From: CAWEHQ01 sp051001995
GTDB taxonomy: Bacteria; Actinomycetota; Thermoleophilia; Solirubrobacterales; Thermoleophilaceae
Direction: 5' to 3'
Assembly (NCBI GenBank): GCA_051001995.1
Contig: JBPCMT010000042.1
Coordinates: forward strand, 1-7,309
Length of the DNA: 7,309 nucleotides
Shown here: positions 1 through 7,200 of the stretch, piece by piece
Numbering within the stretch: the stretch's first letter is position 1
How the letters are laid out: the number at the start of each line of letters is the position of its first letter
Made by a program: the position numbers and the translations under genes
Notes under the pieces: generated by a model
Database searches by the model: none
The model's input: only the letters and a program-made list of their open reading frames with translations
Told to the model about the DNA's origin: nothing

Positions 1-2
1 CC

Positions 3-1130
3 TCGTGCGACGTGTCCGTCGCCGAGTCCGGGTCGGTGCGCCAGAGCGGCGGGCGCGAGGTCGGCGGGCGGACTCTGGCCCTGCCGATGGTCGACGTGCA
101 CACCGTCGGCGCCGGCGGCGGCAGCATCGCCTGGCGCGACGCCGGCGGGGCGCTGCGCGTCGGCCCGCACTCGGCGGGCGCCGACCCCGGGCCTGCCTGC
201 TACGGGCGCGGCGGCGAGCAGCCGACCGTTACCGACGCGAACCTGCTGCTCGGCTACCTCGACGACCGGTCGCCGCTCGCGGGCGGCGTCGATCTCGACC
301 GCGACGCAGCGGAGAGGGCGGTCCGGACGCTCGCCTCGGAGCTGCGAACACCACTCGAGGAGGCGGCCGCCGGAATCGTCCGCGTGGCCGCCACCGGCAT
401 GGCGGGCGCCGTGCGGGTGATGACGGTCGAGCGCGGCATCGACCCGCGCCCGCTCGCGCTCGTGGCCTTCGGGGGAGCCGGGCCGCTGCACGCAGCCGCC
501 ATCGCCGACGAGCTCGGCATGAGGCGGGTGCTGGCGCCGCGCGCCTCGGGCGTCCTCTCCGCGCTCGGGCTCGTGGTCTCCGAGCGCCGGCGCGACCTCG
601 CCGAGAGCGCTCTGCTGGCGGGCGACGCGGTCACGACCGAGCGCGTCGCCGCGATCGTGAGGCGGCTCGCCGAGCGCGGCCGGTCCGACCTCGACGCTCC
701 CGGAGCGGAGGCTCGAGTCGCCTACGACCTTCGCTACTCGGGGCAGGCGTTCGAGCTGACGATCGCGGGCTCGCCGGAGCCCGACCCAGGCGAGCTGAGG
801 CGCGCGTTCGACGCCGCACACGAGGAGCGCTACGGCTACGCCGACGAGGCGGCCGATATCGAGCTCGTCACCGTACGGGTCGCGGTCGCGGAGCCGGCGC
901 CGGCGCTGCCCTCGGGAGCCGGCACCGGAGGGGCAGGGGCGAGGTCCGAACGCCGCGCGGCCACATTCGAAGGCGAACACCTCGACGCGGCCGTGCTCCG
1001 GGGCCACGGCTACGAACGGTTCGAGGGGCCGGCCATCTACGAGCTGCCGGAGTCGACGCTGGTGATACCGCCGGGCTGGTCGGGCACCGAGGACGCGGTC
1101 GACGGGACGATCGTGCTGGAGCGCCGCTGA
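3..1130 (+). CDS. hyuA: Hydantoinase/oxoprolinase family protein, subunit A (3' part, 5' end outside window)
   Basis: This is the C-terminal 375 residues of a HyuA-type subunit. The reading frame is open to the left edge, and the first visible residues (SCDVSVAESG) match the family's internal 'GGTSxDV' region, so the GTG at 12 is not the true start. Family motifs appear in order: DVHTVGAGGGS (fragment residues 31-41, with Asp and His in the region that binds metal in related carboxylases), GPHSAGADPGPACYGRGG (54-71), TVTDANLLLGYL (75-86), VERGIDP, and AFGGAGPLHAAA followed by ASGVLSALGL. The C-terminal domain ends with a typical GPAIYELPESTLVIPPGW stretch. Members pair with HyuB in ATP-dependent hydrolysis of hydantoins or 5-oxoproline, or in acetophenone/acetone carboxylation. 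Substrate is undetermined. The stop TGA shares one base with the ATG of the next gene. Confidence 0.95.
   Translation, partial: SCDVSVAESGSVRQSGGREVGGRTLALPMVDVHTVGAGGGSIAWRDAGGALRVGPHSAGADPGPACYGRGGEQPTVTDANLLLGYLDDRSPLAGGVDLDRDAAERAVRTLASELRTPLEEAAAGIVRVAATGMAGAVRVMTVERGIDPRPLALVAFGGAGPLHAAAIADELGMRRVLAPRASGVLSALGLVVSERRRDLAESALLAGDAVTTERVAAIVRRLAERGRSDLDAPGAEARVAYDLRYSGQAFELTIAGSPEPDPGELRRAFDAAHEERYGYADEAADIELVTVRVAVAEPAPALPSGAGTGGAGARSERRAATFEGEHLDAAVLRGHGYERFEGPAIYELPESTLVIPPGWSGTEDAVDGTIVLERR
1118..1121 (+). promoter_or_regulatory. Shine-Dalgarno site for hyuB
   Basis: GGAG lies 8 nt before the ATG at 1130, inside the last codons of the A subunit. It fixes the start of the B subunit at the TGATG junction and supports translational coupling. 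The frame is open for over 1.1 kb upstream of this ATG, so the ribosome-binding site is what separates the real start from the longer spurious frame. Confidence 0.75.
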
Positions 1131-2647
1131 TGGGCGCCGCGGACCTCCAGGTGACCGTCGGTGCGCTGCGCGCGGCGTGCGACGAGATGGGCGCGGTGCT
1201 CGTACGCTCGGCCCACTCGGCGAACATCAAGGAGCGACGCGACGCCTCGACCGCGCTTTTTGACCGCGACGGCCAGATGATCATGCAGGCCGAGCACATC
1301 CCGGTCCACCTCGGCGCGATGCCGGTGGCGGTTGCCGCCGTGATCGGCGAGGAGCAGGCGCTCGGCGATGCCTGGATCCTGAACGACCCCTACCGCGGCG
1401 GGACCCATCTGCCGGACATCACGGTCATATCACCGGTGTTCGCCGGCGCACCGCCCAACGGCCGTGAGCTGCTCGGCTTCGCCGCCAGCCGCGCCCACCA
1501 CGCAGACGTGGGAGGGCCGACCCCCGGCAGCATGCCCGCCGGCTCCCGCAGCCTCGAGGACGAAGGTGTTGTGATCGCGCCGGCGCGGCTCGTGCGCGCC
1601 GGAGAGCTCGATCGTGAGCTGCTCGACGACCTGACCGGCCGCATGCGCGCTCCGCGCGAGCGCGAGGCCGACCTGCGCGCCCAGCTCGCCGCCAATCGCA
1701 CCGGCGCGCAACGGCTCGAGGAGCTCGCGCAGCGCACCGGCATCACCGCCCTGCGCGACGCGACGGCCGCGACGCTCGATTACGCGGAGCGACGCACGCG
1801 GGCGCGGATCGCGGAGCTGGGCGACGGGCAGCGCGACGCACGCGACCTGCTCGAGGCCGCCGACTGCGACCTCGAGCTCCGGCTTCGAGCGACGGTCAGG
1901 GGCGACGCGCTCGAGCTCGACTTCAGCGGCTCCGCGGCACAGCACGAGGGCAACCTCAACTGCCCGCTGGCCGTGACGCTGTCGGCCTGCTATTTCGCCG
2001 TGCGCGTGCTGACCGACCCAGACGTCCCGCCGTCGGCCGGGGCGTACCGGCCGCTGCGCGTCGTGGCGCCCGAGGGCTGCATCCTCAACGCGCGCCCGCC
2101 CGCGGCCGTCGCTGCGGGCAACGTCGAGACCTCCTCGCGCGTGGCCGACCTCGTGCTGTCCGCCTTCGGGCGCGCGCTCGGTCAGGGGACGATGAACAAC
2201 CTGACGCTCGGAAACGACGACTTCACCTACTACGAGACGCTCGCCGGCGGCCAGGGCGCCTGCCCCGACGCGGGTGGCCCGAGCGCCGTCCACGTGGCGA
2301 TGTCCAACACGCTCAACACCCCGATCGAGGCGCTCGAGCTCGAGTTCCCGCTGCGAGCCGTCGAGTACGCGCTGCGGCGCGGGTCGGGCGGGTGCGGCGT
2401 CCACCGCGGCGGCGACGGCGTGGTCCGCGAGCTCGAGGCGCTCGCGGCCGTGCGCTTCTCGTTGATCTCGGAGCGCCGCCGCCACGCACCGCCGGGAGCC
2501 GCGGGCGGGGAGGCGGGAGAGCGCGGGCGCAACCTTCGAAACGGCGTGGAGCTCCCGGGTAAGGTCGACGGCGAGCTCGCGCCGGGCGATCGGATCCGGA
2601 TCGAAACTCCCGGCGGCGGCGGACACGGAGACGAGCGAGTTGGCTGA
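1130..2647 (+). CDS. hyuB: Hydantoinase/oxoprolinase family protein, subunit B (HyuB)
   Basis: A complete 505-residue B subunit, the partner of the A subunit just upstream. Conserved family signatures are all present: ERRDAS (35-40), DRDGQMIMQAEHIPVHLGAM (45-64), NDPYRGGTHLPD (85-96), SRAHHADVGG (120-129), PGSMP (132-136), and the terminal PGGGGHGD (about 494-501). The length is slightly below the usual 510-590 residues, but both ends carry family motifs, so it appears intact. HyuB subunits work with HyuA in cytoplasmic ATP-dependent amidohydrolase complexes (N-methylhydantoinase, 5-oxoprolinase) or carboxylases (acetophenone, acetone). Sequence alone does not tell which. The ATG at 1130 overlaps the A-subunit stop by 1 nt and has GGAG 8 nt upstream. 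The frame continues open upstream, but that part is an arginine-rich shadow of the A gene. The 3' end overlaps the next gene by 8 nt. Confidence 0.96.
   Translation: MGAADLQVTVGALRAACDEMGAVLVRSAHSANIKERRDASTALFDRDGQMIMQAEHIPVHLGAMPVAVAAVIGEEQALGDAWILNDPYRGGTHLPDITVISPVFAGAPPNGRELLGFAASRAHHADVGGPTPGSMPAGSRSLEDEGVVIAPARLVRAGELDRELLDDLTGRMRAPREREADLRAQLAANRTGAQRLEELAQRTGITALRDATAATLDYAERRTRARIAELGDGQRDARDLLEAADCDLELRLRATVRGDALELDFSGSAAQHEGNLNCPLAVTLSACYFAVRVLTDPDVPPSAGAYRPLRVVAPEGCILNARPPAAVAAGNVETSSRVADLVLSAFGRALGQGTMNNLTLGNDDFTYYETLAGGQGACPDAGGPSAVHVAMSNTLNTPIEALELEFPLRAVEYALRRGSGGCGVHRGGDGVVRELEALAAVRFSLISERRRHAPPGAAGGEAGERGRNLRNGVELPGKVDGELAPGDRIRIETPGGGGHGDERVG
2627..2630 (+). promoter_or_regulatory. 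Shine-Dalgarno site deciding a TTG start
   Basis: GGAG sits 9 nt before the TTG at 2640, within the last codons of the B subunit. It supports the unusual TTG start of the dehydrogenase. The next in-frame start codon, the ATG of residue 18, falls inside the nucleotide-binding loop and would destroy the fold. No in-frame ATG, GTG or TTG was found in the roughly 50 bases checked upstream. Confidence 0.7.
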
Positions 2648-3533
2648 GCGCAAGCGCGTCGAGCGGGTCGGATTCATCGGGCTCGGAATCATGGGCGCGC
2701 GGATGGCGGCCAACCTCTGCCGCGCCGGCTTCGAGGTCATCGCCTGGAATCGCACGCGTGCGCGCGCCGAGGAGCTGGCGCAAGCGCACGGCGCGCGGGT
2801 GGCGGCGAGCGCGGCCGAGGCGGCCGGCGCGAGCGACGCGACGATCACGATGGTCGTCGACGCGCCTCAGGTCGAGGAGGTGCTCTTCGGGCCCGGGGGC
2901 GTCGCCGAGGGCCTCACCGAGGGAGCGCTCGCGATCGACATGTCGACGATCGCCCCGAGCGCGAGCCGCGCGATCGCGAAGCGGCTGCGCGCCGAGTCGG
3001 GCGCGAGCTTCCTGGACGCGCCCGTCACCGGGTCGCGACCGAAGGCCGAGGACGGGACGCTCACGATCATGGCCGGCGGCGATGGACGCGACTTCGACCT
3101 CGCGCGCCCCCTGTTCGACTCGATGGGCGAGCTCGTCGTACACGTGGGGCCGCAGGGCCACGGCTCGATGGTCAAGCTGCTGAACAACACGCTCGCCGCG
3201 GTCAACGCCGCCGCGCTGGCCGAGGCGCTCCACGTGGCGCGGGCCGCGGACCTCGACGCGGACGCGCTGCTGCGCGTCGTGGCGGCGGGATCTGGCGCCT
3301 CGGCGATGCTCGACCTCAAGGCGCGCCCGATGCTGGAGCGCGACTACGACCCGCTCTTCAAGCTCGACCACATGCTGAAGGACGTCCGCCACTGCCTCGC
3401 CGAGGCGCGCGAGCTGGGCGCGAGCTTCGACCTGGCCGGGGCAGCCGAGCGCCTCTACGCGCAGGCGAGCGGCGCCGGGCACGGGGACGCCGACTTCGCC
3501 GCCGTGATGGACGTCGCCGGAGGGGACCCTTGA
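2640..3533 (+). CDS. NADP-dependent beta-hydroxyacid dehydrogenase (glyoxylate/succinic semialdehyde reductase-like)
   Basis: A 297-residue member of the 3-hydroxyisobutyrate dehydrogenase/GLYR family, of normal length. The N-terminal Rossmann fold carries GFIGLGIMG (11-19, GxGxxG). Strand 2 ends in WNRT (36-39), where Arg38 sits where NADP-preferring glyoxylate/succinic-semialdehyde reductases bind the 2'-phosphate; NADP(H) use is therefore inferred. The substrate loop is DAPVTGSRPKAEDGTL (126-141), with the 'GS' form typical of the GLYR branch rather than the 'SGG' of 3-hydroxyisobutyrate dehydrogenases. The catalytic segment GHGSMVKLLNN (173-183) contains the predicted catalytic Lys179 and Asn183. 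The C-terminal helical domain is complete. It should act in the cytosol on a small semialdehyde or 2-oxo/3-hydroxy acid. It starts with TTG inside the end of hyuB (8-nt overlap), so it is probably co-translated with the hydantoinase and may process a product of the same pathway. The exact substrate is unknown. Confidence 0.93.
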   Translation: MAERKRVERVGFIGLGIMGARMAANLCRAGFEVIAWNRTRARAEELAQAHGARVAASAAEAAGASDATITMVVDAPQVEEVLFGPGGVAEGLTEGALAIDMSTIAPSASRAIAKRLRAESGASFLDAPVTGSRPKAEDGTLTIMAGGDGRDFDLARPLFDSMGELVVHVGPQGHGSMVKLLNNTLAAVNAAALAEALHVARAADLDADALLRVVAAGSGASAMLDLKARPMLERDYDPLFKLDHMLKDVRHCLAEARELGASFDLAGAAERLYAQASGAGHGDADFAAVMDVAGGDP

Positions 3534-3557
3534 AATCCGGCACCCATTTCGTAGAAT
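3530..3557 (+). promoter_or_regulatory. Sigma70-type promoter for the DUF1802 gene
   Basis: TTGAAA (3530-3535), a 16-nt spacer, then TAGAAT (3552-3557). Each hexamer differs from consensus at one position. This is striking in a GC-rich region where AT-rich hexamers are rare. The -35 element overlaps the TGA stop (3531-3533) of the upstream dehydrogenase. Transcription would begin near 3564, giving a leader of about 54 nt before the ATG at 3618. No terminator was seen before it, so some read-through from the upstream operon is possible. Confidence 0.7.
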
Positions 3558-3617
3558 GCGCTCCCTCGCGCCCCCCAGCACGAACCGTCGCCGGGCGCAC
3601 CGCAGCACCTCTTCGAA

Positions 3618-4247
3618 ATGCCGATCGCCTTCAAAGAATGGGCCGTGACCGTGCGTGCTCTCGCCGAGGGGGAGCAGCTCCTCACCCTCCGCAAGGGCGG
3701 GATCCGCGAGGAGGGCCGGCACTTCGAGATCGAGCACGACCGCTTCTTCCTCTACCCCACCTTCGACCACCAGCGCAACGACCTGGTCCGCGACTCCCAC
3801 CGGCCGGAGCTCGGTCGTGCGCTCGAGGAGGGGGTCTGGGCGGACGGCGAGCCGCCCGCCAGCGCCCTCTCGCAGGACGGCGGGATCCCGCAGCCCGACC
3901 GGGTTCGGATCCGCGCCTGGGCCGAGGTCGCCGCGAGCTACCTGATCACCGACCCGCGCTGCGTCGACGCGCTCTCCCCCTACTACGTCTGGACGCCGGA
4001 CTACGCGGAGAAGCGACTCTCGTGGAAGCGCCGCCACCCGCTGCACGTGATCGTCCTTCGGACCTACCGCATCCCCCGGCCCGTGACCGTCAAGGTGCGC
4101 GACGAGTACGGCGGCTGTCGCTCGTGGGTCGAGGTCCACCGCGAGCTGCCGTTCGAGGGCACGCCGGTCCTCTCCGACGACGAGTTCGAGCGCGCCTCGG
4201 CGGAGATCGAGGACATCGCGCAGGACGCCGTCGCGGTCGTCGCCTAG
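3618..4247 (+). CDS. DUF1802 family protein of unknown function
   Basis: A 209-residue protein matching the DUF1802 family (COG4293-like) over its length. N-terminal signature: FKEWAVTVRAL (5-15), LRKGGI (24-29), then FEIEHDRFFLYPTFDHQ (36-52). The C-terminal half carries VWTPDYAEKRLSW (124-136), HPLHVIVLRTYRIP (140-153) and YGGCRSW (164-170). It has no signal peptide or membrane segment, so it is probably cytoplasmic. The conserved Lys, Arg, Glu, His and Cys positions hint at a binding or catalytic site, but no function is established for the family. The ATG at 3618 is the first possible start: an in-frame TAG lies at 3552-3554 with no start codon between. There is no recognisable Shine-Dalgarno sequence before it. 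It has its own promoter and is separated from the upstream operon by 84 nt and from the acylase by 40 nt, so neighbours say little about its role. Confidence 0.9.
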   Translation: MPIAFKEWAVTVRALAEGEQLLTLRKGGIREEGRHFEIEHDRFFLYPTFDHQRNDLVRDSHRPELGRALEEGVWADGEPPASALSQDGGIPQPDRVRIRAWAEVAASYLITDPRCVDALSPYYVWTPDYAEKRLSWKRRHPLHVIVLRTYRIPRPVTVKVRDEYGGCRSWVEVHRELPFEGTPVLSDDEFERASAEIEDIAQDAVAVVA

Positions 4248-4273
4248 CGGCGCGCTGGATCCCTGAGTCCCAG

Positions 4274-4279
4274 TAGAGT
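4274..4279 (+). promoter_or_regulatory. -10 element for leaderless transcription of the acylase gene
   Basis: TAGAGT fits the TANNNT -10 pattern and ends 8 nt before the GTG at 4288, the spacing expected if transcription starts at or next to the start codon. There is no convincing -35 hexamer at 16-18 nt, and no Shine-Dalgarno site precedes 4288. Both observations suit leaderless actinobacterial genes, but the lack of a -35 also keeps confidence moderate. A small imperfect inverted repeat (CTGG at 4255-4258, CCAG at 4270-4273) lies directly upstream and could be an operator or chance. Confidence 0.5.
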
Positions 4280-4287
4280 CTCGCGCG

Positions 4288-7200
4288 GTGAAGAGGGGGG
4301 CGACAGTCGTGCTGACGGCGGTTCTGGCGACCCTCGCACTGGCTCCCGGCGCCCTCGCGGCACCGCAGCCCGATCCCTACGAGGACGCCGGCGACAGCTT
4401 CCGCAACATCCTGCCGCCCGGCTCGAACGGGACGGCCAGCGGTCTGGAGATCGCCGACTTCATGGCGACCGGGAACAGGCCGCCCCACAACAGCGATCAG
4501 CTTGGGCTGTACGGGGACCTGGTGTACGAGTCGCCGACGCTTGGAGCCGGCCAGATCGGCAGCTTCTTCAAGGACGCGAGCTTCGGCGTGCCCCGTGGCG
4601 ACGTCGAGGAGCAGTACCAGCCGTGCGGCACGGTGACCGATCCCTGTGACCCGCAGGTGCGCGACCACCCGTGCGCCGAGGTCACGGTCCAGCGCGATCG
4701 CGGCTTCGGGGTGCCGCACATCTCCGGCGCCACGCGGGCGGGCGCGATGTGCGCGGCCGGGTACGTGGCCGCCGAGGATCGCCTGTTCCTGATCGACGTC
4801 CTGCGTCACGCCGGGCGGGCCGAGCTGTCCGAGTTCGTCGGTGGGTCCGAGGGCAACCGCGCGATGGACCGCGAGCAGTGGGCCAACGCCCCCTACACGG
4901 AGGGCGACTTCAAGCGCCAGCTGACCCAGTTCGACGACCTCTACGGCAAGGAGGGCGAGAAGCTCGCGGACGACCTGACCGCGTACGTCGCCGGCCTCAA
5001 CCAGTACGTCTTCGAGGCCCGCCTCGACCGTGCGACCAAGATGCCGGGCGAGTACTTCGTGCTGCTCGGGCCCGACAACACGCGGGCGGGCCCGGCCGAC
5101 TTCAAGAAGACCGACGTCGTCGCGATCGCATCGCTCGTCGGGGGCATCTTCGGCAAGGGCGGCGGCGCGGAGATCCAGTCGGCGCAGTTCCTCCAGGCGC
5201 TCGAAGCCGAGTTCCCAGAGCCCGACGAGCCCAACGAGGCCGAGCCCGGCGCCGTCTTCGAGGACTTCCGCTCGGCCGAGGAGCCCGAGGCGCCCACGAC
5301 GGTCTTCGACGGGGGCGAGGAGTTCCCCTACCAGGCGCCCCCCGACGACCCTGACGCGAACAGCCTCGCCATCCCCGACGACGGCTCGGTCGTGGAGACC
5401 GACGTCGTCGAGTCGTCGAGCGACGACCTCGGGACGGCTGACCCCGGCGGCGGGTTCTTCGGCGGCCTGCTCGAGCTCGAGGGGTCGAGCTCGAACGCGC
5501 TGCTCGTGTCCGAAAGCGAGTCGGAGTCGGGGCACCCGGTCGCCGTGTTCGGCCCCCAGACCGGCTACTTCTCGCCGCAGCTGCTGATGGAGATGGACAT
5601 CCACGGGCCGGGGATCGACGCCCGCGGAGTCGCCTTCGCGGGCACCAATCTCTACGTGCAGCTCGGCCGCGGGGTCGACTACGCGTGGAGCGCCACCTCG
5701 GCCGGCCAGGACAACGTCGACACCTTCGCGCTCGACCTCTGCAGGCAGCGGGGCCCGTCGCTACAGGACTACCGCGGGTACGTCTACCGAGGGAAGTGTC
5801 GGCCGTTCGAGGTTCTGCGGCGGCGAAACAACTTCACCCCCAACCCAGGGGACCCGACTCCGCCCGGCTTCGAGGTCCTGCGCGTCAACCGGACCAAGCT
5901 CGGGCTCGAGACCGCGCGCGCCACGATCAAGGGCGACCCGGTGGTCTACGTGTCGCTGCGCTCGACCTACCTCCACGAGATCGACTCGGCGCGCGGGTTC
6001 GCGGACTTCAACAACCCGAACAAGATCGAGGACGCCGAGGACTACCAGCGAGCCGCGGACAAGATCGGCTACACGTTCAACTGGTTCTACACCGATGAGA
6101 AGGACATCGCCTACTACAACTCCGGGGAGAACCCCGAGCGGCCGGACGGCATCAACCACAATTTCCCGGTCCGGGCCTGCCCGGGCACGGACGCCGACTG
6201 CGAGTTCGAGTGGGAGGGCTACCGACCGATCGGCGACGGCAAGCTGACCGGCAACCGGGCCGACTACACGCCGTTCGGAGAGCACCCGCAGGTGGTGAAC
6301 CAGAGCTACCTGACGAGCTGGAACAACAAGCAGGCGCCGAAGTTCCGGGCGAGCGACGCGAACTTCGGCTACCAGTCGCTCTACCGTTCGGTGCCGCTCG
6401 ACGAGGGCATCGAGGCTCTGACCGCCAACGGCGGGAAGGTCAACCCGGCCGAGCTGATCGACGCTATGGAGAGCGCCGGCACCGTGGACCTGCGCGGCGA
6501 CCAGGTGCTGCCGTGCCTCCTCGAGGCGCTCGACCCGGGGACCATCGAAGGCGACTGCTCCGCTCCTCGGAATGCCGCGGCGGGAGGGCAAGCGGCCGCT
6601 GCCGCCGGTAGCGAGGCGCAGTGCCCGGAGGAGAACTTCGAGGCCGAGGACGCCAAGCAGATGCTGCTGGCCTGGTACCGGGACGGCGCCCACCGGCGGG
6701 ACCTCGACCAGGACGAGCTCTACGAGCACTCCTGCGCGATCCAGCTGATGGACGCCTGGTGGCCGCTGCTCGTGGAGAAGATGTTCGAGCCCACGCTCGG
6801 AGACGCGTACGACGCGCGCCTGGGGCTCGGGGAGATCGACAACGAGCCCAACAACGACGGCGCGCACCTCGGCTCCGCCTACCAGACCGGCTTCTACGGC
6901 TACGTGGAGAAGGACCTGCGCACGGCGCTCGAAGACGCCGGCGAGCTGCCGCCCGGAGCCGTGGAGGGCAAGTACTCGCGCATCTACTGTGGCGGCGACG
7001 CTGACACTCCGGGGACGCTCAAGACGTGCCGAGAGGATGTGCTCGAGCTCACCCTGGACGCCGCGATCGCGACGGAGCGCGACAGCCTCTACGACAACGA
7101 TCCGACCTGCGAGGACGAGGGCGCGGACCTCGAGCCGCAGTACTGCTACGACACGGTGGCCCACACAGCGGCCGGCGCGATCACCCAGCCGCTGATCCAC

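Noticed and set aside
5..1129. Upstream extension of the hyuB frame to the window's left edge
   Set aside because: The translation is a low-complexity Arg-rich string overlapping the A subunit. HyuB homology begins right at the ATG at 1130, which has a ribosome-binding site.
3534..3617. Possible transcription terminator after the reductase gene
   Set aside because: No GC-rich stem of convincing length followed by a T-run was found; only very short self-complementary words are present.
2313..4139. A 608-codon open frame on the minus strand, and similar long minus-strand frames at 1430-2848, 4090-5604 and 5761-7293
   Set aside because: These are antisense shadows of GC-rich genes. Their translations are Arg/Ala/Val/Gly-rich with no family motif, and they run across several well-recognised + strand genes.
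3530..4276. A 248-codon + strand frame overlapping the DUF1802 gene
   Set aside because: The translation is Arg/Pro/Gly-rich with no motif, while the alternative frame from 3618 gives clear DUF1802 signatures.
4250..4287. CGCGC/GCGCG and CTGG/CCAG inverted repeats in the gap before the acylase gene
   Set aside because: The stems are only 4-5 bp in very GC-rich DNA and one has a bulge, so chance is the simplest explanation. Mentioned only as a weak possible operator.
5403..5428. GTCGTC ... GACGAC short inverted repeat inside the acylase acidic segment
   Set aside because: The six-bp arms arise from repeated GAC, GTC and TCG codons in an Asp/Val/Ser-rich stretch; nothing else supports a site.
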